DNA of 64,000 nt from Spirodela intermedia (Eukaryota; Streptophyta; Magnoliopsida; Alismatales; Araceae), in the NCBI GenBank assembly GCA_902729315.2, contig LR746276.1, positions 4,446,169-4,510,168 of the forward strand, read 5' to 3'. Position numbers and translations under genes: made by a program. The notes under the pieces are model-generated. The model ran no database searches. It saw only the letters and a program-made list of their open reading frames with translations, and was not told where the DNA came from. The first letter of the stretch is position 1; every line of letters starts with the position of its first letter. This document shows, piece after piece, positions 24,101 to 36,600 of the stretch.

Positions 24101-27100
24101 CTTTTCATCTTTAGAATCAAATCTAATGGGCTCACATTTTGTATCCTTCCATACCTCTTCTCCAGAGGCCTTAGTTATGAATTTGCTACGTTTTTAACAG
24201 CCTGGGGCAATGCTAACTATTACCAACAGGGCCACAACTTGCAGTTAAGTTCAACCCGCTTGCTTTTTCCTGATTCAAGTTAAGCACCTTCGAGAAGATG
24301 ATACCATTGGCTTAATCTTTCATGATGCTCTTGCATTCCAGATGCTTTAGCGGAGTTCTTCTTTCACGAAAAGCAGTAAGCTCATTGCATTTGTGTGTAC
24401 CTTGAGCACTGTGAGGAAATATCATATCAAGGATCCATAGGATATGCCATTGGTTGTCAGGGGCAAACGGTGCATCTTTCTATCTGCCCTTCTTACGTGA
24501 AATAGGCAACAGCAGTTGTTCATGAGTAGTCTCTATGGTTCTGTTTCTCCACTATAATGTTAATGTTCGCACCTACAGAAAAGAAAACTAATATCATGCT
24601 TCCAAGAACCAATAAAGAATGCTAAATTTTATGCGATGCTTATTGAATTTTCTTTTCTGCGATTACTGCTTTTAGTATCTTGATAGGTTCGTTGATAAAT
24701 CTCGGAAGATGTTTGATTTTCATGTTGTCCTACCAATTTTCCCGTAACTTCGTTATGATTTGTCAACTTTTCTTCCTTGCTCTATCTAAATAGGTTTCAT
24801 CCTTCTTGTATGGGTATGACTATTGAAGAAGCAAAAAAGTTGGAACATTTTGTATGTGCTGATTGTGCTACGAAGGATAAGTCCAAAAGAGCCTTGAGCT
24901 CGCTGCCTGTTTCATCTCTCTCTGGAAACAAGGTAAGGATGCTAATATTTGTTACTTGTGGTTTATATAGTGATGCGTTTTGTTCTTTTCCATTAACTAA
25001 TATCTACGATGATATACACAGAAGAGAGGAAAACAGTTGGGGGGGAGAGTTGCTGGCCATACAGGTGGGTGCGTTAGCTCCTACCAATCTTATTTATAAT
25101 AGGGAAAACTTTAAAACGATTACATGAAAAAAATACTCCACCCTTTAGGAGCGCTGGGAATGAAGCACAATAAGTAACTAAAGATAAAATGAAAGATATA
25201 TATGCCGTCATCGTCTTATCCCCCTCATGTTAAGCGTGAATGCCTTGGAGATTTGTTCCTACGACTCTAAGAGGGTGTGCTGTGCGTAAAACAGATGGTG
25301 CTGAAACAAGAAAGCATGAGAGATCTCTGATGAAAGCTTTTTGCCCATCTTCCACACCATTCTGTTGACAGGTATGAGATCAAGTTGACTCTTGATGGAT
25401 ACCCTGGCGCTCATAGAAAATTTAGGATCCTCTCAACCTATTCGCAAGTATTATCATCATAGAAGATTACAACATTTTTCTGGAATTGAACTTGAATCAA
25501 TCAAGTAATAACTTGAATGATTTGAGAAAATTCCTCTTCATTTTAGGTAATAAATCTAGTTATAATGCGAAAATTTTGTCAGAAAATGTGAGGAAATGTC
25601 AATGACCATAACGAAAAGAGAGAGGAGTTTGTGGCAGTTGAATTGTACAGTGCTTATCAAGTCAACAAGTTTGATATTTAAGGAACCTGTCATTGGCATC
25701 TTTGAAAGAGTAAAATGAACAGAATTCTCAAAGCCATAAAACAAAGCTTAGCCGACATAATAATATTATTAGCACACCAAGTAAAATATATAAATGGTGA
25801 AATTCTAGTACGTTTCAGATGATAGTGGCCTTCTACTTAATGGCTATTCCCAATCGTTTGATTGTCCACGAAGTCTTGAAAAACACAGTAATTGGGAATG
25901 GAGATAATAGACAAATGATGATTTCTGGCATCATTACTGACTGAAAGACGGTTAAAAGAAAGTTAGAGTGGGTGAAGAACATATGACAGAGGTAGATGAT
26001 TATCTACTTGAATGGCTCCTTCACGAATAATTATAGATTTAGTACCACTTGCAATGGTTACTTTGAACTATCTTTGACCAAGTGAATACGCAAAAAAAAA
26101 TGTAGAGGTGCTCGATCGTATGGTGTATAGATCTGGTGTAAATAATCCAAGGGTCATTTAACAGAATTACTAGTAACTCTAAATCTTTTTAATGCCTATT
26201 TTAGGTAGAGATTTAGAGATGGTCATAGTAAATTACTAGCGGATCCTCTGCAGGACAGGAATGTCTTCTGAACTGCCTTGGACTTGAGATCTTTGTAGAT
26301 TCTTCTACTTCAGAAGAAGAAATGGGAGAAATTGCTCTAGACAAGAACAATGTTTTATTTTAACTACTTGTCCACTTTTGAATGCCAGAGATTTCTTGTT
26401 TGGATGCAGTACCCCAAAATTTTCTTCATTTTGATCCTCCTTGGTGCAAAGTGTATACAAGCTTCCACATATTCTTTTCTTTGATTGCTTTAATCTGCTC
26501 CCCTTTGAAGGGTTAATGATTGCTTGACGTTCATTTTGAACAGCACTTCTGTTACTTGGGCATTCATTCATGCCTTTCCTACTTCTTGCTAGTTACCTTC
26601 AAGGCTAGTTTAAGGTCGGAATGCAGAATTTGAGCGTTCTGCATCTCCTATTTAGGGTCAAGTTCCTCGAGGAATGCAATTATCCTATTTCTCTCTTATT
26701 ATATCCCTCAACACCTCAGACTCCAACTAATCCTTGGATGAATTCCAATCCTCAATAGATTAAGAGTCAAGTTCCTCCCACTTTCTGTGTAGAATGCGAG
26801 GGCAACCTTTGACAAACATATTTCCTTGTGTAGTAGCATACACTTCAATTGCAAGCTATAAAGAAAAGCAATGCCCTTTCTTCACCCAAATGTTTCTTCT
26901 AGAAGTATTCAATCCTTTCCAGCCATCTTCTTTCATAGAATCGCAGATTGAATCTCAAGGCTAATAGAGTAGATCAGCATTAAAATCATTGCACTATTCT
27001 CAAGTTGTCACTCTTCATATTTCAAATATTCCTGGGTAGTAGGTTGGAGCTGCCTGCCGACATAGCCGAACTTGTCAGAACCAGTGATGAAATAATGAGC

Positions 27101-30058
27101 AGTGGTCTGATTTATCTTCATTGGAGTCAGTTTGAGTGAAATATCTTAGTTATTAGAACAAGATCGGGTCAGAAAAGCCTGTAGATGTACTGCTTGTTGA
27201 GTTCCTAGGGGTTGTCCTCACCATGTTCAGTGTGACGAATAGCTAAGAGAAGATATTAGTTGTATGCTTGTCATATGAATTATTGGGCTCGTGAAGCCAA
27301 ATGCTCGTGCATCACTTGGAAAGCATACTAGTGAGAAGGGAAGAAAAAAGACTAGCCAGTCCCCCTTGGATACCAACTCCTGGGGTACATATTTAAGAAA
27401 GGGAGAGAAAGAGGGGTTGGTGAATCTCCCAATCTTGACGCTGAATTAAGTCTCGAACTCTTATACTTCCCAAGTCATTGCTACACATCTTTCTTGATCT
27501 ATCAACTCAAATGCTCCAAAAGCATGTTAATAGAAAAAGAAGAAAAGAAGATAGCGAGGAGTGGAGACACGGCTATTGAAATGGATGGGTGCATCATATC
27601 TTCCAAATCCATTAATAAATCAGGAAACCCTAAAATGGTTTTGAACAAAAATCATAAGAGGTGCTCAGGAAAAAGCATACCTGCATGATTGCATGACAAA
27701 AATGTTCTACAACTGAAATAGCTTAAATAAGAAGAATTTATCTCTTCAATGCGTTCTGCGCCAGGACTCAACAGAACAAAATGGTAGGCTCGTGATAACT
27801 TCTCTGAGAGATGTGGTTGACTATGGTGCATCCATGATTGGAATATCCCACCCCTGATCGTTAGAAACGCTACGCATGAAATATGATGAATTGTTGAAGA
27901 TAAAAGAAAGACGGAAGCCATCATCTTATTCATGATTTGTAGGTTACTTGATTGAATTATATTTGGAAATTAGATATGAAAATAACTTCCATCTTAAGAC
28001 TGCAGACAGTTCTATCCCTGAATTAGTTTGTGGGCAGTGCTTTTTTCTCTGGGCAATCCTTTCCCTTACATCTTCTGACATCTGACTTTTTTACCCTTTT
28101 TTTTCGTCTTTTGCTCGTTGATGAGATGAAGGATGCACTAATTTCTCTCACATTTTGTTCCAGCTGCTGTTTACATTGACATTATAAGCCAATCAATTCC
28201 TCCCTGTATCTCTATTTTTGTCTGGATCTACCGCAATGCTGTGAGAAATTAGCTGACTAATGGAAGAATAATATAACATGTGTTGCTAAATTTATCTAAT
28301 TTTATTTAGATACATCTTACATCAAAAATTGTTTTAGAAGAACAAATTCCTCTGTAACACTACATATGTTGTTATCTATACGTAATTCAACGTCAGTATG
28401 ACTCATGTTTTTCCTACTATCAAATTTAATGTCTAAACAATGGTCTGATTTGATATTTCCCTTGTCACACTTTTGTAAAAAGTATAACATTCGTATGCCA
28501 CAACATCGTTACTGTCTGAAACTATTCTTGGTATCTCATTGGTTCCACATAAATACAGGATGTTAGGCACCTAAAGCATGTATGGTTTTGGTCATAGCCT
28601 GTACCTGGATCTATTGTGTTGGATGAGATGGTCCTTATCATAAATGAGTCGGACACTCGATGGGTGTCCATCTCTTTGCCTGTCTGACTGATTTGGATAA
28701 CCAACTGGGTTACCAATATGATATAGGATAAAAACTTCAGACTAAATACCATGGATGTGGGTGGTTTATTGGACCCTTGTGTCTAGATGTAACGTACTTG
28801 TGTCCGTGTATGCTTTTTGGCTTTGTTGGACCAGTAATATTGGGAATTTTTTTACTGAGTTTGTGTAAGTTTTGGGCAATAGGGATCAGCTGGGTTCTCT
28901 CCTGGGATTTGAGATCCTTGAAAACAAATAGGTTGTCTGATGACTCGTTGGCCTTGATTGATTGGTTGAGCTTCGGGAAGCGTGCAGTGAGTAAAGTGGA
29001 GCAAGAAGAGTATAGAAATAAACTTAAAAGGAGAAATAAAATTTTGGTAAAGGAAATCAAGATTGATATCTGTTTTGAGTATCGTACTTATTTCTCTTTG
29101 ATTATGGTTGAGCTGTTGGACCATATCAGAAACCTGGTGCTACAACGTTGCAGTAATATTCGGGCTTAATTTTGATGGCCAAAATTGCTCATCAAATTCA
29201 AAACTTCATTTCTCCAAGGAAAGGAGCTCATCTTTACTCGATGTTTCTATGCTGCATGTTATGCTACTTTTCACATGATCCATTTTACACTTCTTTCGTC
29301 TTCAGGCTTCCTAACATTTTCACTTTTGCTTGCCTCTGAAGGTCACTGCACAACCCTTTTATGATCTTCCCAAAATATCATCTTCTTTAGATATTGCTTC
29401 ACCTCATGCCTTCTCTTAAAGCACTAGATGGTGTTTCAACTCCCACAAGTTCTATATATGTTCCCACTCCTTTGAATCTCTTGTTCAATTGCTCTCTGAA
29501 TTTCCTTACATTATCCGTTTAACGCCATGCTACTACATAGGAGTCCATTTATATTCGCTTTATGCTACCATCAGTCAGCCATATCGTCATCAACTCTCTA
29601 CAACTTTTATGCTTTCTTGGAGCGTATCAGATCATTTGGTATTAACGTGGGTTTGGGTATATATAATAGATTAAGATACTAAGTGAGGTACTCTAAAAAG
29701 GTCTCCTCTTCTGTAGGTATTCTCCCCCTCAATGTCTTGCCCTAAAGCACTGGGTATTGTGTTAGTGATACACGGCAACAAGCTTAACAGGATATTGCCA
29801 AAGTATATGTTGTCGAAGTAGGCTAATTCCTTTGTTGTATGGCTCATGGGTTTCCTTGGCCTTTGGAATGTAGACTGAGAAATAGACACTTGCAATCTTC
29901 TTCCTAACCGTGATCAGTAAAAGGGTGACTTCGAAATATGAGTCTCAGTATAACTATGAAATGTTTCAGATCTGACGGAAGCAGATATCCCTCTGGCAAC
30001 CTGTTTTACAACGCCTAAGTTTCTTTTGCAGGTAGAGCCAAAGCGTCGAAAGAGGTGA
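21130..30058 (+). CDS. EBS: EBS-type BAH-PHD histone reader (EARLY BOLTING IN SHORT DAYS), five exons
   Basis: Exons 21130-21202, 21317-21659, 21767-21835, 24794-24932 and 30032-30058 join in one frame (73+343+69+139+27 nt) into 216 residues. All introns are GT-AG. The start MAKTKPGKK and the block '[12 protein letters not shown]' match EBS closely. The BAH domain covers about residues 25-138 ('[12 protein letters not shown]', '[20 protein letters not shown]'). The PHD finger covers about 139-190 with the full Cys4-His-Cys3 set: C141, C143, C156, C159, H164, C167, C183, C186. In Arabidopsis EBS reads H3K27me3 through BAH and H3K4me3 through PHD and represses floral genes. The C-terminus (VEPKRRKR) is basic and NLS-like, and comes from an eight-codon last exon behind a 5.1-kb intron. 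Intron 3 is 2.96 kb. Identity as EBS rather than the sister SHL rests on the N-terminus and the basic tail. Confidence 0.95.
24933..30031 (+). other. Intron 4 of EBS, 5.1 kb
   Basis: Begins GTAAGG after ...GGAAACAAG and ends TTCTTTTGCAG before GTAGAGCCA. I saw no complete gene or LTR pair inside. Open frames at 28777-29169 (plus) and nearby minus-strand frames match no family. A possible cassette exon lies at 25022-25064. The intron probably grew by insertion of repeats that are now too decayed to name. Confidence 0.75.
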
Positions 30059-33000
30059 TTTTTGTCATACATTAATAGTCAATATATCTTGTTGCCTGGT
30101 GGAGCGCCATTCTTCGCAGTGGAATTGTACAGTGCTGAGAATAGAGTATTGCTTGCACAAACCGAGGGTGATCGTAGGTTCTGTTTCTGATTTGGGTCTG
30201 CACGGAATGTGATGGCGGTCGTGTCTGTGCCGGCTGGATGTGGGAATATAAAAGGTTTCATACATACCTCACCAAAGGGATCGTCCCATGAGCTTTGTTT
30301 CCTGTGATGTAAATGTTGCTTTTAGAGCTTTTGGCGTGTATGTTTGCATTTTCCTCCCTGAACGCTACAAGAATGATGAAAAGGCTCCTGGAAATCCAAC
30401 AGCCCATGTTTTGGTTCTCGAATACAAGTTTAGTCCATGCACAGGGGAACCCGGAGATATGCTGAAGGACTAGGCAAAGGGGAAGAAAACGTGCCGAATA
30501 GCATTGAAACCAACGCTGAATGTTGGTCTAAGCCCTTAGTATTGAGCTGCAAAATATTGAATAGCCAGAGATGGTGAGGATTATGCAGTGGACAGCTCCA
30601 CTGTATCTTTTGTCAGTGTCTTGTGAAGGGTTTGGGTGGACGATAGAATGTGGGACTACTGTTCTCACGTGTACTTCCTCTGATGTTTGTGTAAGATTAG
30701 AAAACAGTCGGGGGATTAGATTGTCCAAAAATGGCAATTTTTTCTGTTTATTCATAAGAACTGCACATAATGTTAGGAAAAACTGCACTGTACAGTCCTC
30801 ACTCCCACAGATGATGAACATGATGCTTTCAGAATTCCGGGCTGTTTCTTGGAGCTAAACCAATGGAGAAAAGGTAACTGGTAATAGGTGGAATCATTGG
30901 AAATAGAACTATCTTGTGATTAAAAAGACTACAAGAGTTTACTTTTTCTCAGTGATATCATATTTATTCATTAACACCATAAATAAATAAAAATTGTCAA
31001 AAATTGTCCCCATTACGCCCCTCCCACCCATTGGTCATCTCTAAAATTCAACTAGGTCCAACATTGGTGATAATAATATTAAATAAAATGAGGATCCCAA
31101 TCCATGATCACAAGGAAATAGTTGTGTGCAAACAACAAAATCAATAAGTAGAGGTTGATGAGAAATAATCTAAACTCGTTTGGTAGTAGCTAGAAGATGA
31201 TGTTGTTTGTGATTAAATTGATTTTAAGGTAAAAAATGGGAGAAATTATTGTACAGCAATTTTTCTTTATTTGGACGTGGATGGACCTAAAACATGAGAA
31301 AATCATTTCCATTGGTAAGAAAAATTGAATGGAAAGTTGTATTATTTAGTTACCACTCATTATCAAAAAATATCTGAAAAAAAATGTAGACCATGTTACC
31401 ACTCATTTATTTTCTAAAGAAATATGACAGATCGATATGAACTAATCCATCCCTTGCGCTGATGAGTTGAGCAAAAACAATAGAAATTTATTGAAGTTCT
31501 AGGGGGGAAACAGCAGTCACTTCTGAAGTAAATAGGCTCATACTTCTCTCACAGAACAAATGGTGGCTAAAGTTCAGAGATGTGTCCAAAAATCAGAACA
31601 AAACAATTAAATCAAGTTTAAAGAAATATAGGATTCTCTGTAATTTATATGGTTAAGGACATTTGAGGATTATCATTAAAGTTTATTAGGGAAGGAAAGT
31701 GAAAATAAGATAGAAAATCAAAGTTCAATTGGAATACGAGCTATAATGAAATTCAGTAATTAGCTAGGATTCTTTATTTTGTACGATAAAATATAATGTT
31801 TATCACAATTATAAATGGGTAACCAACATGAGAACATGCTTTGTCTTGATGACACTTGATTCTTATAAGATGGTATAGTTTGCTTCTATAAATGTTAAAA
31901 GTTATTGCATAAAGACATCGTTGATGGTGAATGGAAATCAACCTAGGCTACAAGTTAGCACTCAGGAATCCAACACATGACATAGATGAGAAAATAACGT
32001 TAATGTAAGCTAAGTCTTTAAGCTGATAGTTGATTTGCGATGTGAGAAGACCATTTATTTGTGAATTTTCAAAGACAAGTAAGGTCTTGGATGCTCTCAC
32101 CAAGCTAATGGTTCACTATATTTTTACTGTTTATTTTTCATGACTATGAGCATTTTCTGAATGGAGATTTTCCTATAAATATTATTTGAATTTCTATATT
32201 CAAGGCTCAGCATCATCACACCTATGGAAGCTTTACTTGACAAACTTGTAAGATCTTCACATATATTTTTTGTAATGGCTTTCTGTAGTAGGTATCTACC
32301 ATTTGATGTGAGTGCTGGATGTTGTTGAAGAATTCTAATGTTGTGAATGAAGGAAATAGGTAAGTTGATAACTTATCTTTGACTTTTGGCCTTTGAAAGA
32401 GTCAATTGAACCAAATAATGGTTTTTTAGAAGAGTGGAGATGGTCGGGAAATTAAACCACAAGAAAATTTCGATGTTCATTTTTTTTGCCTACTTACATT
32501 GTCAACTTTCAGTTAAAAGAAAAACCAATTATCAGTGGTCAATGTGAAAGGAACATTTCGTCCACTCCTTGTTACTCAATGACTCGTGGGGCTAACGTAG
32601 CATGATAGCAGATTGACTATTTATTTTGACCCCAAAGAAGCTTACATAGTCATATAATAAACTATAAAAAGACTTTGCAGCAACATTGCACTAACTTATA
32701 ACGAAGAGAGATGAGGGAAATTGTAGTGCAAGAAAATGCATATGATTTATTTCTTTCAAATTCTGGAAAAAGAGACCGTCAACTAGGCATGAAGTGAAAT
32801 TTCAACTTTCTAAATTTGACTGTATATTCATTTTCTATAAACAAAAAATAACTATAAAAATTAATTGTTTAAAATTTTTCATAAATATGAAATTATAACA
32901 AAAACGAGATCATGTGATATTAATAGAAAAAGATGGTAAAAGGTAAATGCTCATAGACAGGTGGGAAGATCTTGATAAAAGGAAAGAGAAATAAATAGTA

Positions 33001-33664
33001 TGCTATAGATTTGAAAAATTAGTCATGGATGGAAATGTCAATGGAGACTTTAATAAACATTGCGACATCCATATGGGCAACCCAAACTAAAAAACTATAT
33101 TTAAACTTCAGAACCCATTTAATGAATTCTGATCATTACAAAACCTCAATGTTAGCGCAAATATGTTTCGTGAGTTCTAGGGAAGGAAATTGAAGTTTTA
33201 TACCCAAAATATGAATAAAATATAAAAATTTGATACCCCATACTTATTTTACAATAGATTTAGAAACAAGTTAATTTTTTTGCAAAAATATGAACCATCT
33301 AGAGAGAGAGAGAGCGAGGGAAGGGAGGGAGGGAGGGAGAAGGGATAACAGTCGAAGGGGTACACTAGGTGCCTCGTGAACTCCCCTGCTCTCGTTCGGT
33401 AACCGTCGAGTTGACTGACGTCTCACACGCCACCACCTGTCTGGAGCACTGTCGGCATTCATAGACAAGCAGAGGACCGTTACGTACTGCCATGAGCGTT
33501 TTTTTTATATATACTGATTATCTATGAAGCAGTCGTATCTCGGGTCAAACAGGGGTCTACTCTGATAATTTCACTCCCGTTTGAAGACAGTGTATTTGCA
33601 AATGGGTTTCTTCTGGGACAGAATATCGGGGTCTTTCTATCAATCGTGGACCTGCCTCTCCACA
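30059..33664. other. Intergenic DNA between EBS and the subtilase
   Basis: The left part (about 30059-30880) should contain the EBS 3' UTR. From about 30900 the sequence is AT-rich with no recognised gene. A (GA)8 tract followed by GGGA repeats lies at 33301-33345. A TATATATA string at 33507-33514 lies about 150 nt before the subtilase start and is its likely TATA box. Confidence 0.5.
33507..33514 (+). promoter_or_regulatory. Probable TATA box of the subtilase gene
   Basis: TATATATA about 150 nt upstream of the chosen start codon at 33665, in a distance range normal for plant genes. This is inferred from position and composition only. Confidence 0.4.
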
Positions 33665-36600
33665 ATGACCAACTCACCCGAACATTCTTTTCTTTCCCCA
33701 TCATTGTCACAGCTCCGTCGCTATTGTACCAAGGTTTTTGCCCTTCTTCTCCTTCCTCTTCTTCTTCAAGCGGTCAGTATTCCTGCTCCTGGCGCAGGAG
33801 AAGATCGTGCAATATATCTGGTGCATGTGGAAGGTGACGGCCCTGTGGCGTTTGAACCGGAACACGCAGAAAAATTCTCCAACAGAAGGTAAGTAAAATA
33901 CGATTTCAACGTAAGGATAAATGGATGACTGATAAGACCTGTTCAACTTGTGATCGCAGTGGATCTTCCGTGTCTCTTGCCAAGAACTTAGTTGATCTCC
34001 ACGACGAGCTCCTCCAGAGCAGTCTAGCTGAGGGCACGTACCAGAAGCTGTACAGTTTCAACCACATTTTCAATGGCTTTGCCGTCCACACAACTCCATC
34101 CCAGGTGGTCTCCACCTTTCTCTCTCTCCCCAGCAAAACACATCTGGCTTCTACTAGTTAGAGTGACCCTCAACTGAAGGGATAATAGTTACAACATTAC
34201 GCAGGCAATAGATAGTCGTAAATGACGCAGAAATCGATTGGAAATCAGTAGATGGGAGAAGTCTGATAAGGGTAAACCGATTTTGAGCTGAAGATTTATG
34301 TGCATCTTCATGGGTTTATATCAACCAAGAAATTTGTGACCTGTACGCCATGTGAAATTATATCTTGAAGAATAACCCTATTCAGGTTGCCGACGTGAAG
34401 GCATGTTCTTGTTTTCCCAAGGTTACCATGAGAAAGCAGTCACACCGCATCGGGTTTCTGGGAAGCCACCGCCCGTAACGACAACTTTCCTACAGCCGTC
34501 TCCGCGGGGCCGGCGGATCAGTTTTCTTCCTCTAAGCTTCCCACGGAAATGGCGGTCTTTTGCCGTCCCACAGAAAAAAAGACTTGCCTCCTCGGCAAGC
34601 TGTGTAGACTAGGAACGCCGCGGTCTCTCTGAAATGAAGTATTCCTTGGAATAACTTTTTTTTCGGACATAAAAATCAGCATGTTTACGCGGATTTCCTG
34701 TCCCTACTACAGGCGGGAAGACTGGCGGCAGCCCCTGGGGTGAAGCTATTGGAGAGAGACAGACAAGCCAAGCTGATGACGACGTACACCCCTGCATTCC
34801 TGGGCTTACCTGGCGTGTGGGCAGAGGGTGGAGGGGAGAAGACCGCCGGAGAGGGGGTTGTAATAGGGATCATAGATACGGGTATCAACCCGGCCCATCC
34901 GAGCTTCGCCAATGATCCAGAAAACCCCTTTCGACCAGATTGGAGGCCTCAGTTTGACGGTGCCTGCGAGATGAGTTCACTGGCCGGGGCTCTTTGCAAT
35001 GGAAAAATAGTATCAGCGAGGCACTTCTCCGCCGGCGCAGCAGCGGTGTTTCCCCTCAACGCGTCAAGGGAGCTGTCGCCTGTGGACGAGGTCGGGCATG
35101 GAACGTGAGTCGACCCCCCATTGCTCACTGAGTTCGAAGAAAGTAATAGTATTTGTTGTTCATTATGTATGAGATGATCAAGTAAAAACCATTCCGGTCT
35201 TGCAGCCATGTGGCCTCTGTTGCTGCTGGGAACTGGGGAGTTCCAGTTGTTGTTGGTGGCTTCAAATATGGTACAGCAAGCGGAATGGCTCCCCGTGCAA
35301 GGCATGATCGTCGCATATCTTTTTCTAAGCTTCTTGACGGGGTGTTGCAGAAAACTCTCTTCAGTAAGCTCCAATGGAGCAGGCTTAATTTCAATAAGTC
35401 ACTCACGCCATTCGGTTTGTGCTCGTTGAACAGAATTGCCGTTTACAAGGCCATCTATCCAGAAGGCGGGACTACTGCAGACGTGATTAGTGCTATTGAT
35501 CAAGTAAGTTTCCTTGTTTAGTTAGCAGCTGAAAGGGATTATAAACAGAAGATGTGCTGGAGCAATTTGATATAAGGAAAAGAATATCCTCTAGCATGTT
35601 CACAAACTCCGTTCCCTTGTCCATAAGATAGATGATCAATCACCAGCAGGTAAAAGAAAAGACCCCATCCTTTGAAACTTTTTCCCGAATTTATGCAAAC
35701 CAAAGCGAGGTATTTCTTAGCTTAAATAAACATGATTCCACCACTCTTATTGTCTTGAAAAAATTAAACTAGCCCTGCCATGAAGACCGAAGAAATACCT
35801 CGGTAATACTTTGGTTCGAATGTCTTCAGGAAATCATTTCGATCATTTCATCACAATAGCTCACTAAGAGTCCTCCTTCGGTCAAGATTTTTGTACCAAT
35901 CTGACGGCACGGTAGTAAATCTCTGTTGATTTGCGCGTGTAGGCTGCTCAAGATGGAGTACATATATTGATCCTTTCTATTGGTCCAGACGAACCCCCGG
36001 AAGGCATACCAAGTTTACTGAGCGCGTTTGAAATTTCTCTACTATTTGCTCGAAGGGCTGGTATATTCGTAGTTCAAGCTGGAGGAAATAAAGGACCAAG
36101 TGAATCAACGACCATCTCAGTCAGCCCGTGGACCGTCGGAGCAGCTGCCGGTACGACGGACAGGAAATTCCAAGCTACCATCAAACTTGACGACGGTATC
36201 ATACTTCAGGGTGTTGGTTTGACAGGCACGTTCCGCTTCTTTACTCTCACCAGCCACTCTTTTGATAGATCTCGCTATGCTTTATTCATAAAATTGAGAG
36301 TATAACAAATGCGACGCAACAGATGTCTCTACTCTTCCACAGTTCGTAAAATCCCTTCATTAACCCTTCGTTAACATTAATTTATTTTACATGCACATAA
36401 AAATGCGGACAAATATTACTTTGTGCTAATCGACGTGTAATACACCGTTGGAAGAAAGCTAGAAGTTAAAGATGTCAAACAATCGATTGTCTGCATGTCC
36501 TCTAGATCGGTACCATCTAGAGAACGCTTTTCGCAGGGCTCCTTTGAAAATCAATGATACACTTGACTTATGAAAATTGCGTCCACGATGGCATGTGAAG

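Noticed and set aside
25010-25130. Read-through of EBS exon 4 into intron 4 as the normal C-terminus
   Set aside because: A strong GTAAGG donor and the family-like VEPKRRKR end at 30032-30058 in the correct phase support splicing to the distant exon.
28777-29169. 130-residue plus-strand frame in EBS intron 4, considered as a nested gene
   Set aside because: No homology recognised; overlapping minus-strand frames are of similar length, so it is probably chance or old repeat.
35799-35835. GGTTCGAAT-like string considered as a tRNA T-arm
   Set aside because: No anticodon stem, D-arm or acceptor pairing around it; it lies inside a subtilase intron.
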